Source of the DNA: Terribacillus halophilus
GTDB taxonomy: Bacteria > Bacillota > Bacilli > Bacillales > Amphibacillaceae
DNA: 64,000 nt
NCBI RefSeq assembly: GCF_900101385.1
Contig: NZ_FMZB01000001.1
Coordinates: 434,001 to 498,000 of the forward strand
Direction: 5' to 3'
The translations under genes and the position numbers were made by a program. Positions 17,174 through 26,000 of this stretch are shown one piece after another. Under the pieces are notes generated by a model. It was not told where the DNA came from. It saw only the letters and a list, made by a program, of their open reading frames with translations, and ran no database searches. The first letter of the stretch is position 1. The number at the start of each line of letters is the position of its first letter.

Positions 17174-18691
17174 ATGGTAGATAGTGTTTCTTCCAGCAGC
17201 AATTCCTTACGTGTCGGGGGGCTTGCTTCCGGAATCGATACGGATTCCCTCGTGGAACAATTGATGAATGCAGAAAGACAGAAACTGTATAAAATGCAGC
17301 AGGAACAGACCAAACTGACATGGCAGCAAGATTCATATCGCGAAGTGAGTACTTCTCTAAAGAGTTTTGACGATATGCTAACCAACATGAAACTTTCCAC
17401 TACTTACAATCAGAAGACCACAACTTCATCAAGCGATGCAGTAACAGCGACCGCCGATTCAACAGCATCCAATGGATCTTATAGTATCGAAGTCAAACAG
17501 GTTGCTACAGCTGCAATCAACGTGAGTACAGGTAGGATTGGGGGAGATGATTTCGATCCCGATGAAGCTATTGGAGAAGAATTTACCGTTTCTTTTACAA
17601 CTTACGATCAAGAAGGAACGGAAATCAAATATAATAAAACGTTTTCATCCAGCGATAGCTTGAATGATATTTTAAAAGATATTACGAACTCAAATGCAGG
17701 TGTCCGTGCTTCTTATGATACACAATCCGGTAAAGTAGTTATGGAAAAGAAGTATACGGGAGATCTTAACGAAGATACAGTTAACGAAGATAAAAGTGTA
17801 ACTAAAAACCCAGAAATTGATTTTGGTGCAAATAATGCTTTCTTTTCCGATTTCCTTAAAATGGGGGAAGAAACAGGCGGTCAAAATGCAATCATAAAGT
17901 ATAACGGTGCGTTAGAGGTTGAGACTTCTGAAAACAGTTATTCATTGGGCGGCGTTACATTCAACTTTGTAGAAAAAACTGATGGCCCGGTTCGAGTTTC
18001 AGTTGATAATGATGTTGACGCTGTCTACGACAAGATTAAAGAATTCGTAGATAAATATAACGAGATTATAGAAGATGTAAATGGGCGACTCGATGAAAAG
18101 GTGTACAGGGACTATCCTCCTCTAACTGACGCACAAAAGAAAGAAATGTCAGAAGATGAAATCAAATTATGGGATGAAAAAGCAAAGAGTGGTTTGTTAA
18201 AAGGAGACTCTTTATTACAAAACAGTCTCTTCTCTATGCGAAGCGCTTGGTACAGTAACGTAGAAACAGGTGGAGAATATACCCAACTAGCACAAATAGG
18301 GATTACCACTTCCAAAGATTATCTTGAAAACGGAAAACTTGTGATAGATGAAAAGCAATTAAAAGATGCCTTGCGTGAAGATCCAGAAGGTGTTTACAAG
18401 TTATTCTCAAACAGTGAGGAAGGTAAGAGCCAAGGAATTTTGCAGCGTTTGGAAAAAACAGTTGATTCCACTTTGGACAACATCTACAAAAAGGCTGGTA
18501 AATCGACGTACACGAACGATCAGTTCACCATAGGTAAAAGGCTGGATGATGTCCAGGATCGCATTGACAACTTCCAAGACCATCTCACTGAATTAGAAAA
18601 CCGCTACTGGCGCCAATTCTCAGCCATGGAACAGGCCATCAGCCAAATGAATCAACAATCCGCTTATCTGACATCCAGCTTCGGAGGATAA
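17174..18691 (+). CDS. fliD: Flagellar filament cap protein FliD
   Basis: FliD caps the filament and helps flagellin fold and insert. The 505-residue protein has the N-terminal D0 block RVGGLASGIDTDSLVEQLMNAERQKL (residues about 11-36) and a C-terminal coiled coil (NFQDHLTELENRYWRQFSAMEQAI) ending QSAYLTSSFGG. There is no signal peptide, as expected for flagellar export. It starts 7 bases after AAGCAGGTGA and precedes the chaperones fliS and fliT. Confidence 0.97.
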   Translation: MVDSVSSSSNSLRVGGLASGIDTDSLVEQLMNAERQKLYKMQQEQTKLTWQQDSYREVSTSLKSFDDMLTNMKLSTTYNQKTTTSSSDAVTATADSTASNGSYSIEVKQVATAAINVSTGRIGGDDFDPDEAIGEEFTVSFTTYDQEGTEIKYNKTFSSSDSLNDILKDITNSNAGVRASYDTQSGKVVMEKKYTGDLNEDTVNEDKSVTKNPEIDFGANNAFFSDFLKMGEETGGQNAIIKYNGALEVETSENSYSLGGVTFNFVEKTDGPVRVSVDNDVDAVYDKIKEFVDKYNEIIEDVNGRLDEKVYRDYPPLTDAQKKEMSEDEIKLWDEKAKSGLLKGDSLLQNSLFSMRSAWYSNVETGGEYTQLAQIGITTSKDYLENGKLVIDEKQLKDALREDPEGVYKLFSNSEEGKSQGILQRLEKTVDSTLDNIYKKAGKSTYTNDQFTIGKRLDDVQDRIDNFQDHLTELENRYWRQFSAMEQAISQMNQQSAYLTSSFGG

Positions 18692-18711
18692 GCGCCAAAG
18701 GAGTAATACAA

Positions 18712-19110
18712 ATGTCTGTACAAAATTATCAGGCGTATCAACAAAATTCCGTCCAGACCGCTTCCCCGGGCGAACTGACGCTTATGCTGTACAACGGCTG
18801 TATCAAGTTCATCAAATTTGCGCAGCAAGCAATCGAGAAGAAGGATATCGGGTCGAAGAACACCAATATTCAAAAAGCGCAGAATATCGTCCGTGAGCTG
18901 ATGATAACACTGGATCCAGAGGTGCCAATTTCACAGGAAATCATGCCGTTGTACGATTTCATCAACCAGCAGCTCATTCAGGCAAATACGCATAATGATC
19001 AGCAGGCACTCAGCAGCGCATTGGATTTGATCACCGATTTCCGAGACACATGGAAAGAAGTCGTCAAACAGACGCGCAAACAGCAATTCGGAACAGGGGC
19101 GACTGTGTGA
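18712..19110 (+). CDS. fliS: Flagellin export chaperone FliS
   Basis: The 132-residue helical protein has the FliS signature YQQNSVQTASPGELTLMLYNGCIKF near residues 8-33. It binds the flagellin C-terminus in the cytosol to prevent early polymerisation, the region encoded by the second hag exon. Its stop codon overlaps the fliT start (TGATG). Confidence 0.97.
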   Translation: MSVQNYQAYQQNSVQTASPGELTLMLYNGCIKFIKFAQQAIEKKDIGSKNTNIQKAQNIVRELMITLDPEVPISQEIMPLYDFINQQLIQANTHNDQQALSSALDLITDFRDTWKEVVKQTRKQQFGTGATV

Positions 19111-19463
19111 TGAACCGGGTGCAGGCACTGTATGATACGACTTCTGAGTTGGATACTCTCGTCAGTCAGATGGTGACGGCTGAGAATCGGGAAGAAGTCG
19201 TCCATTCCCTTACGGAGCTGCTGGATGTTCGCTCTGAGCAGATGGAAGAGCTAAAGCCTCCTTTCACACCGGAGGAACAACAGTTGGGCAAGGAACTTCT
19301 GCCGATGAATGAACGAATCAGCAAACACGTCCAGCGAATCTTCGACCAATTGAAGATTGATATACGGACAATTAAGAAGCAGCAGCAGTCTGGCAAGAAA
19401 TATATCAATCCATACGCAAGCATGCAGACGCTGGATGGAAGATTTTTGGATAAACGCAAGTGA
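19110..19463 (+). CDS. fliT: Flagellar chaperone FliT
   Basis: The 117-residue helical protein follows fliS with a TGATG overlap and has the weakly conserved FliT pattern (LYDTTSELDTLV at the N-terminus, ERISKHVQRIFDQLKIDIRTIKKQQQSGKKY toward the C-terminus). It is the likely FliD export chaperone. An upstream in-frame ATG at 19050 lies inside fliS and was rejected in favour of the coupled start. Confidence 0.9.
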   Translation: MNRVQALYDTTSELDTLVSQMVTAENREEVVHSLTELLDVRSEQMEELKPPFTPEEQQLGKELLPMNERISKHVQRIFDQLKIDIRTIKKQQQSGKKYINPYASMQTLDGRFLDKRK

Positions 19464-19464
19464 G

Positions 19465-19498
19465 AAAGGTCCGGACCATATATGGTTCGGGCTTTTTA
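19465..19498 (+). terminator. Terminator after fliT
   Basis: Stem CCGGACC/GGTTCGG with ATATAT loop, flanked by an A-rich left arm and a T-run. It closes the flaG-fliD-fliS-fliT unit. Confidence 0.82.
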
Positions 19499-19568
19499 AT
19501 GTGTAAAATTCATGTCCAAATCGTGACAGATTTCGATAATTCTTCTCTTTTTTCGGACTATATTTTTT

Positions 19569-19594
19569 GTTTATGAAGGAATTGTAAAGGGAAT
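19569..19594 (+). promoter_or_regulatory. Sigma-B-type promoter of hpf
   Basis: GTTTAT (19569-19574), 14 bases, GGGAAT (19589-19594): 11 of 12 matches to GTTTAA-N14-GGGWAW. The B. subtilis orthologue yvyD is a known sigma-B target, which supports the call. Confidence 0.75.
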
Positions 19595-19635
19595 GTAGAA
19601 AGTATCCTCATAAGGATGAAAGGAGGACACTTGTT

Positions 19636-20211
19636 ATGAAGTACAATATTCGTGGCGAGAATGTCGAGGCTACAGAAGCGATCAAGGACTACGTCGAGAA
19701 AAAGGTAGGCAAACTGGAGAGGTATTTCGACTCCCCGGTGGATTCCGAGGTTCACGTTAACTTGAGTGTGCATAACAATGCGTCGAAGATTGAAGTGACG
19801 ATCCCGATGAAGAACCTGCTGCTGCGGGCTGAGGAAAGTCATGCAGATCTATATGCTGCAATCGATTTGGTCGTAACGAAACTGGAACGGCAGATCAAAA
19901 AGCATAAGACGAAAGTGAACCGGCGCTCCCGTCAAAGCGGGGATGCACCGAAGCATGCATTCGCTGCTTTGGAGAATGAAAGTGCGGCTAGTGCTGTCGT
20001 CGCAACGAATGAAGATGAAGAAGATCTGGATTCGTTCGAAATTGTACGAAACAAGCGTTTTGACTTGAAACCGATGGATTCCGAGGAAGCGATTTTGCAG
20101 ATGGATATGCTGGGACATAGCTTCTTCGTTTATACGAACTCTGTTACAGGAGATACAAATGTCGTCTATAAACGAAAAGATGGCAGATATGGGCTGATTG
20201 AGCCTAGTTGA
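19636..20211 (+). CDS. hpf: Long-form ribosome hibernation promoting factor
   Basis: The 191-residue long HPF makes inactive 100S ribosome dimers in stationary phase or stress. Its N-terminal domain (residues 1-100, MKYNIRGENVEATEAIKDYVEKK ...) binds the decoding centre; a linker of about 30 acidic or polar residues follows; the C-terminal dimerisation domain (about 130-190) contains FDLKPMDSEEAILQMDMLGHSFFVY and VVYKRKDGRYGLIEP. It starts after AAAGGAGG and has a sigma-B-type promoter. Confidence 0.97.
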   Translation: MKYNIRGENVEATEAIKDYVEKKVGKLERYFDSPVDSEVHVNLSVHNNASKIEVTIPMKNLLLRAEESHADLYAAIDLVVTKLERQIKKHKTKVNRRSRQSGDAPKHAFAALENESAASAVVATNEDEEDLDSFEIVRNKRFDLKPMDSEEAILQMDMLGHSFFVYTNSVTGDTNVVYKRKDGRYGLIEPS

Positions 20212-20225
20212 TAAAAGAAATGCAG

Positions 20226-20253
20226 AGCAGGCGCGAGGAGCGTCTGCTTTTTT
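20226..20253 (+). terminator. Terminator of hpf
   Basis: AGCAGGCGC/GCGTCTGCT stem with one G.U pair, 5-nt loop and six T, beginning 14 bases after the hpf stop codon. Confidence 0.9.
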
Positions 20254-20450
20254 AAAATTTATGCCGTTTTGCAAAAACGAAGGAAGAATATCTCAAAATT
20301 ACTTTAAAAAAGAGATGAAAGCTGTCGGATAGTGCCGAAATCTTGTACTTTATGAGGGAAGTCCTTGGTCGTTTTACGAAAACGGTCATTTTTTCTTTCA
20401 AAAGTCCTGTGTTATAAATAAGTCAGCTACAACAAAAGGGGGTACTGACC

Positions 20451-20651
20451 ATCAGAGATTCTGATAATGCTGTCCAACGAGTCTCCCATTCCCAACTCAC
20501 ACAGCATGAGCATACGATCACACAGCTCGTCGAGATCATTGCCGCGACCAATCGAAGGCTGGCAGAACTTCAATGGAAGCAAGAGCAACTCGAGCGCTGG
20601 TGCATCGAACAAATGCAGCGGGATCTGTCCTCCAGATCACGTGTCTTCTGA
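20451..20651 (+). CDS. Small coiled-coil ORF with a non-standard start codon
   Basis: A 66-codon frame runs to TGA 20649-20651. It is preceded by a strong AAGGGGG site (20436-20442), but the codon at the right distance is ATC (20451); the alternative in-frame CTG at 20445 is too close. Its composition looks protein-like: residues about 20-55 form an amphipathic helix (QLVEIIAATNRRLAELQWKQ continuing QLERWCIEQMQ). I do not recognise the family. It may be a small coiled-coil protein read from a rare start, or a remnant that lost its ATG. An ATG at 20467 opens a different frame with implausible composition. Confidence 0.45.
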   Translation: MRDSDNAVQRVSHSQLTQHEHTITQLVEIIAATNRRLAELQWKQEQLERWCIEQMQRDLSSRSRVF

Positions 20652-20689
20652 GGGGCAGGCTTCCTTTTCCCCGCAAGATCCCCACCAGG

Positions 20690-20721
20690 ATGCCACAGTC
20701 TCCCCTCTGGAGACTGTGCAT
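20690..20721 (+). other. Strong hairpin between the small ORF and secA
   Basis: CACAGTCTCC (20694-20703) and GGAGACTGTG (20709-20718) form a perfect 10-bp stem with loop CCTCT, extendable by three pairs over a bulged C. No T-run follows, so it is not a normal terminator. The stretch 20652-20928 holds no gene I can support apart from this hairpin and the terminator at 20802. Confidence 0.6.
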
Positions 20722-20801
20722 TCCAACTGACGGTGGTGTTCAAGCGGCTGGAGTAGCGATTACGGTACTGCGAATGTCTGACATGGCACTCCTCCATGGT
20801 A

Positions 20802-20836
20802 AGCGGCGTCTGTTGACGTCGCTATTTTTTCTTTTT
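20802..20836 (+). terminator. Terminator upstream of secA
   Basis: AGCGGCGTC/GACGTCGCT stem (one G.U pair), TGTT loop, followed by two T-runs. It ends a transcript covering the small-ORF region and isolates secA. Confidence 0.85.
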
Positions 20837-20928
20837 TGACTGGGCTGATTTCCCTTTCTTGTAAACCGCCAAACCTAGTGTTATTATTATTTTTGGACTA
20901 TACTTTTTTGATTTAAAAGAGGAGCGTT

Positions 20929-23448
20929 ATGATGCGTGGACTACTAAAACGGGTGTTTGGAGACGGTACGCAGAAGCAAGTCAGCCGTGCCCAGAAAACA
21001 GCCGAACAAATAGAAAGTTTAGCAGACGAATATCGTGCATATACAAATGAACAATTAAAAGAAAAAACAATCGAATTCAAAAAGCGCTATCAGGATGGCG
21101 AGTCCTTGGATGAGTTGCTGCCGGAAGCCTTTGCGACAGTACGGGAAGCGGCCGATCGTGTACTCGGCATGCGCCCTTTCCATGTTCAGCTGCTTGGCGG
21201 TATCGCCATCCATGGCGGGAATATTGCCGAAATGAAAACCGGCGAAGGTAAAACGCTAGCAAGTACACTGCCTGCTTATTTGAATGCTTTAGCGGGCGAA
21301 GGTGTGCATATTGTCACAGTCAATGATTATCTTGCTGGTCGTGATGCGGAAAATAACCGCCCGCTATATGAATTCCTCGGCTTGACCGTCGGGTTCAACA
21401 GTGTCGGCATGACACGGGAACAGAAGCAGGAAGCTTATGCAGCAGATATCACGTATAGTACGAACAATGAGCTTGGCTTCGACTATTTGCGGGATAACAT
21501 GGTGCTGTATAAAAATCAGATGGTACAGCGTCCGCTTCATTTTGCCATCATTGATGAGGTCGATTCCATCCTGATCGATGAAGCTCGGACACCGCTGATC
21601 ATTTCCGGGTCTGCTGCGAAATCGGCAAGTCTGTACACACAAGCTAATTCCTTCGTTCGTGTGTTGAAGAAGGAAGAAGATTATACAAATGATATCAAGA
21701 CAAAATCTGTTTTGCTTACAGAAGAAGGTATCAACAAAGCGGAGAAATTCTTCGGTTTGGAAAACTTGTTCGATTTGAAAAATGTATCCATTACACATCA
21801 CATCAACCAGGCATTGAAAGCTCATGTAACGATGCAGCGTGATACGGATTATGTGGTGGAAGAAGGCGAAGTCATCATCGTTGATAGTTTCACTGGACGT
21901 CTCATGAAGGGCCGCCGATATAGCGACGGTCTTCACCAGGCTATCGAAGCGAAGGAAGGTTTGCAGATCCAGAATGAAAGCATGACGCTGGCCAGCATCA
22001 CTTTCCAGAACTATTTCCGAATGTACAAAAAGCTTGCCGGTATGACCGGTACGGCAAAGACCGAGGAAGAAGAGTTCCGCAATATCTATAACATGGACGT
22101 GCTGGTTATCCCTACAAACAGAGATATCACTCGTCAGGATAAATCCGATTACATTTTCAAATCCATGGAAGGCAAGTTCCGTGCGGTCGTCGAAGAAATC
22201 AAGGCCCGTCATGAAACTGGCCAACCAGTCCTTGTCGGTACAGTGGCTGTCGAGACTTCCGAGCTGATCAGCAAACTGTTGAAGCGTGCTGGTGTGCCGC
22301 ATAATGTACTGAATGCGAAGAACCACCACCGGGAAGCGGAAATCATCGAGGATGCCGGCCAAAAAGGCGCGGTGACAATCGCAACGAACATGGCTGGCCG
22401 TGGTACGGACATCAAGCTGGGTGAGGGTGTATTGGAACTTGGCGGTCTAGCTGTCATCGGTACAGAACGTCACGAATCCCGCCGGATCGACAACCAGCTG
22501 CGTGGTCGTGCCGGACGTCAGGGAGATCCCGGTGTGACACAGTTCTACTTGTCCATGGAAGATGAACTGATGCGCCGATTCGGTTCCGACAATATGCGGA
22601 ATATGATGGATCGCCTAGGTATGGATGACAGCACACCGATCGAAAGCAAAATGGTATCCCGTGCTGTCGAATCCGCTCAGAAACGAGTCGAGGGCAATAA
22701 CTTCGATTCCCGTAAAACGGTCCTTTCCTATGATGATGTTCTGCGCGAACAGCGAGAAATCATCTACAAACAGCGCTTCGAGGTAATCGACAGCGAGGAC
22801 TTGAATCCGATCATCGAGGAAATGATCAAGGATACAGTTCATACGGTGGTCCAGGCTCATACAGCTGACGATTCCGAAGAAGCATGGGAACTCGATGCAT
22901 TGGTAGAATACGCGCACGCAAACTTATTGCCGCAGGACAAGCTGACAGTCGATGAGCTGAAGAATAAAGATGAAGAAGAAATCGAAGAATTGGTCTTTAA
23001 GAAAATCCGAGAGCATTTGAAACAGAAGGAAGAAGAAATGACGCCGGATCAAATGCGCGAATTCGAGAAGGTCATCCTGCTTCGTACCGTTGATACAAAA
23101 TGGATGGATCATATCGATCAGATGGACCAGCTTCGCCAAGGTATCCATTTGCGCGCCTATGGACAGAACGATCCGCTCAGGGAATACCAGCTGGAAGGCT
23201 TCAATATGTTCGAAGAGATGATCATGTCCATCAAGGAAGAAGTGACTCGCTACGTATTGAAAGCGGAAATCCGTGATAACCTGCAGCGCGAACAGGTTGC
23301 TAAAGGAGTCCAAGCTGTCAGCGGTGATGATACCCAGGCAGAAAAGAAAAAGAAAAAGGCCCCGATCGTCAAAGGCGATACGGTAGGACGAAATGACCCA
23401 TGCCCATGCGGCAGCGGCAAGAAATATAAGAACTGCCACGGTCAATGA
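20929..23448 (+). CDS. secA: Preprotein translocase ATPase SecA
   Basis: SecA drives protein export through SecYEG. The 839-residue protein shows Walker A MKTGEGKT at 102-109, the DEAD-type [14 protein letters not shown], the second nucleotide-binding fold motif [13 protein letters not shown] and [13 protein letters not shown], and a C-terminal zinc/SecB-type tail with Cys825, Cys827, Cys836 and His837. Length equals the B. subtilis protein. Two adjacent ATGs exist (20929 and 20932); AGGAG spacing slightly favours the second. prfB follows, with 92 bases between. Confidence 0.98.
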   Translation: MMRGLLKRVFGDGTQKQVSRAQKTAEQIESLADEYRAYTNEQLKEKTIEFKKRYQDGESLDELLPEAFATVREAADRVLGMRPFHVQLLGGIAIHGGNIAEMKTGEGKTLASTLPAYLNALAGEGVHIVTVNDYLAGRDAENNRPLYEFLGLTVGFNSVGMTREQKQEAYAADITYSTNNELGFDYLRDNMVLYKNQMVQRPLHFAIIDEVDSILIDEARTPLIISGSAAKSASLYTQANSFVRVLKKEEDYTNDIKTKSVLLTEEGINKAEKFFGLENLFDLKNVSITHHINQALKAHVTMQRDTDYVVEEGEVIIVDSFTGRLMKGRRYSDGLHQAIEAKEGLQIQNESMTLASITFQNYFRMYKKLAGMTGTAKTEEEEFRNIYNMDVLVIPTNRDITRQDKSDYIFKSMEGKFRAVVEEIKARHETGQPVLVGTVAVETSELISKLLKRAGVPHNVLNAKNHHREAEIIEDAGQKGAVTIATNMAGRGTDIKLGEGVLELGGLAVIGTERHESRRIDNQLRGRAGRQGDPGVTQFYLSMEDELMRRFGSDNMRNMMDRLGMDDSTPIESKMVSRAVESAQKRVEGNNFDSRKTVLSYDDVLREQREIIYKQRFEVIDSEDLNPIIEEMIKDTVHTVVQAHTADDSEEAWELDALVEYAHANLLPQDKLTVDELKNKDEEEIEELVFKKIREHLKQKEEEMTPDQMREFEKVILLRTVDTKWMDHIDQMDQLRQGIHLRAYGQNDPLREYQLEGFNMFEEMIMSIKEEVTRYVLKAEIRDNLQREQVAKGVQAVSGDDTQAEKKKKKAPIVKGDTVGRNDPCPCGSGKKYKNCHGQ

Positions 23449-23540
23449 TGCTGGCAAGCCCGGGCAAGTGGTTGCGCGGGTCCTGTCCCTGTCATAGATT
23501 AAAATGGTGTTTGCTATAGACTTTTATGAGGTGAGAGAAA

Positions 23541-24639
23541 ATGGAATTTGCAGAAATCAGAAATGAATTGGATCGTATGGACAAACAACTAACTGACTTT
23601 AGGGGGTCTCTTTGACTTAGATCAAAAGAAAGCCCGTATTGCCGAGCTGGAGGACCGAATGCTGGAACCGACGTTCTGGGATGATCAGCAGGGAGCCCAG
23701 AAAATCATCAACGAATCCAATGGTTTGAAGGAATCGGTGGAAGGCTACGAAAAGCTTGTTTCCCGCCATGAAGATTTGGAAGTTTCCTTTGAATTGGTGA
23801 AGGAAGAAGATGATGATGATCTTCGCGGCGAGTTGGAAGAAGAAATCGTGTCCATGCGTGAGGCACTTGATGAATTCGAGCTGCTTATGCTGCTAAGTGA
23901 ACCTTATGATAAGAACAACGCTATCCTCGAACTGCACCCAGGTGCGGGCGGAACGGAATCCCAGGACTGGGCGAGCATGCTGCTCCGTATGTACACGCGT
24001 TGGGCAGAGCAGCATAATTTCAAAGTGGAAACACTTGATTATCTTCCTGGTGAGGAAGCTGGCGTGAAGAGTGTAACGCTTTTGATCAAAGGTTTGAATG
24101 CGTATGGCTATCTGAAAGCTGAAAAAGGGGTTCACCGTCTTGTGCGTATTTCCCCATTTGACAGCTCAGGACGTCGTCATACATCGTTCGTTTCCTGTGA
24201 TGTAATGCCGGAATTCGATGATGATATCGATGTGGATGTACGGACAGAAGATCTGAAAATCGATACGTACCGTTCCAGTGGTGCCGGCGGACAGCACGTC
24301 AATACGACGGATTCGGCGGTAAGGATCACGCATGTTCCTACAAATACTGTCGTGACATGTCAATCTGAGCGTTCCCAGATCAAAAACCGCGAGCATGCCA
24401 TGAAGATGCTGAAAGCGAAGCTGTATCAGCTTGAGATCGAGAAACAGCAGCAAGAGTTGAACGAAATTCGCGGTGAGCAAAAAGAAATCGGCTGGGGAAG
24501 CCAAATCCGTTCCTATGTATTCCATCCATACTCGATGGTAAAAGATCATCGCACGAATGAAGAATCCGGAAATACACAAGCTGTAATGGACGGACAGCTC
24601 GATCCATTTATCAACGCGTACTTGCGTTCCACATTATAA
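23541..24639 (+). CDS. prfB: Peptide chain release factor 2, with programmed +1 frameshift
   Basis: RF2 terminates translation at UGA and UAA. Translation starts at ATG 23541 (after GAGGTGAG), reads 24 codons, meets TGA at 23613-23615 and shifts +1 to continue GAC TTA GAT at 23614. The full protein is 365 residues, the normal RF2 length. The second frame holds the stop-codon recognition tripeptide SPF (in [10 protein letters not shown]) and the GGQ catalytic loop ([15 protein letters not shown]). Without the shift a conventional caller would report a truncated protein starting at 23659. Autoregulation by RF2 level is the known purpose. Confidence 0.97.
23601..23616 (+). promoter_or_regulatory. 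prfB recoding site
   Basis: The site is AGGGGG, TCT, CTT, TGA, C: an internal Shine-Dalgarno-like AGGGGG three bases before the slippery CTT, then in-frame UGA followed by C. This is the canonical RF2 +1 frameshift signal. Confidence 0.97.
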
Positions 24640-24711
24640 GAGTTTTTGTAACATTTTTGTAACATACAAGCTGAACCGTTATTCCACTCAAAAGAAAAGG
24701 ATGCGATTCTC

Positions 24712-25014
24712 TTGAAAAAAATAGCGATAGCCTGCAGCAGTCTTGGATTCATGCTCTTCCTGGCTGCTTGCGGCAGCAATGATGATGCGGCAGAAACACC
24801 CCAGGAAGCCTATGAAAACAACTGTGCCATGTGCCACGGACAGGATTTGAGCGGCGGCAATGGCGGTCCTCCATTGGATAACCTCGGCTCCAAGTATACA
24901 CAAGAAGAACTCGTGGATATCATGGAGAACGGCAAAGGCGGGATGCCTGCCGGTCAGGCAGAGGGAGAAGAGGCGGAGAAAATCGCCGAATGGCTTCAGG
25001 ATCAGCAGGAATAG
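24712..25014 (+). CDS. cccB: Cytochrome c551 lipoprotein CccB
   Basis: The 100-residue protein starts with a lipoprotein signal peptide whose lipobox LAAC places the lipidated Cys at residue 20. A single heme c motif CAMCH (38-42) and the distal Met in GKGGMPAG complete a small class I cytochrome c. It should carry electrons on the outer face of the membrane. The start is TTG 24712 with AAAGGA ten bases before. In B. subtilis cccB also lies just upstream of ftsE. Confidence 0.94.
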   Translation: MKKIAIACSSLGFMLFLAACGSNDDAAETPQEAYENNCAMCHGQDLSGGNGGPPLDNLGSKYTQEELVDIMENGKGGMPAGQAEGEEAEKIAEWLQDQQE

Positions 25015-25027
25015 AGCATATGCGGCA

Positions 25028-25060
25028 AATACCCATACACTAGTTGTATGGGTATTTTGT
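25028..25060 (+). terminator. Terminator of cccB
   Basis: A perfect 12-bp stem AATACCCATACA/TGTATGGGTATT with a 5-nt loop and a short T-run. Confidence 0.9.
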
Positions 25061-25189
25061 TGTGTTCTCGGACATTCCAAGCGAGTGGAAACGACAGGAT
25101 ACGGCGTAAAATATTTCAAAAACCAAGCCTTTTGTCATATTTTGAAACACAAATGTAATATTAATATGTCTAAAAAAATAGAAATTAGA

Positions 25190-25198
25190 TGTTATAAT
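25190..25198 (+). promoter_or_regulatory. Extended -10 promoter before ftsE
   Basis: TG-T-TATAAT at 25190-25198, with no convincing -35 element. It would start RNA near 25205, a leader of about 110 bases. The rest of 25061-25313 shows nothing further. Confidence 0.55.
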
Positions 25199-25313
25199 GG
25201 TTTCAGGTTCGAGAGCTTTTTCGATTGCTTTCGCCAATGTTCGACATACTTAGTTAGCAGAGTAGCAGAATAGCAGATTACAGATTTAGAATAAATACAA
25301 AGGTGAGTTAAAC

Positions 25314-26000
25314 ATGATAGATATGAAAGGTGTGCATAAGACCTATGCCAATGGCGTTACGGCGCTGAATGGTGTCGATGTGCATATCGACAGCGGGGAA
25401 TTCGTGTACTTAGTAGGACCGAGCGGAGCCGGTAAATCCACTTTCGTCAAAATGATCTTCCGTGGTGAGAAACCGAGCACTGGTATTGTAAAAGTCGATA
25501 ACAAAGATTTAAGCACATATAAAGAACGTCATATTCCAAAAGTCAGAAGGAAAATCGGCGTGGTGTATCAGGATTTCAAATTGCTTCCGAAGCTGACAAT
25601 CTATGAAAATGTCGCTTTTGCCTTGGAAGTAATCGAGGAATCTCCTAAAATAATCCGGGATCGCGTCATGGAAGTGCTGGATCTCGTTGGGATAAAGGAT
25701 AAAGCCAGATCGTTTCCGGACGAACTTTCCGGAGGGGAACAGCAGCGAGTAGCCATTGCCCGGGCAATAGCGAATAATCCGAAGGTCGTCATTGCTGATG
25801 AGCCGACGGGTAACCTTGATCCAGAGACATCCTGGGGCATCATGAAGGTGCTGGAGGATATCAATCAAAAAGGTACGACCATCATCATGGCAACGCACAG
25901 CAAGGAAATCGTGAATACGATCAAGAGACGTGTCATCGCCATTGAAAATGGTCGCATTGTCCGTGATGAAGCAGGAGGTGAATATGGGTATGAAGTTTAA
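25314..26000 (+). CDS. ftsE: Cell division ABC ATPase FtsE
   Basis: The 228-residue ABC ATPase has Walker A GPSGAGKS, signature [14 protein letters not shown], and Walker [13 protein letters not shown]. With FtsX it forms a membrane complex that activates cell wall hydrolases for elongation or division rather than transporting a substrate. It overlaps ftsX by 17 bases, and an M23 hydrolase follows ftsX. Confidence 0.97.
   Translation: MIDMKGVHKTYANGVTALNGVDVHIDSGEFVYLVGPSGAGKSTFVKMIFRGEKPSTGIVKVDNKDLSTYKERHIPKVRRKIGVVYQDFKLLPKLTIYENVAFALEVIEESPKIIRDRVMEVLDLVGIKDKARSFPDELSGGEQQRVAIARAIANNPKVVIADEPTGNLDPETSWGIMKVLEDINQKGTTIIMATHSKEIVNTIKRRVIAIENGRIVRDEAGGEYGYEV

Noticed and set aside
20467-20730. 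87-residue ATG-started frame upstream of secA
   Set aside because: It has no ribosome site, and its Ser/Pro-rich composition looks like an out-of-frame reading; the overlapping ATC-started frame is more protein-like.
23541-23616. Sequencing frameshift in prfB
   Set aside because: The context AGGGGG, CTT TGA C is the known programmed +1 site, found in most bacterial prfB genes.
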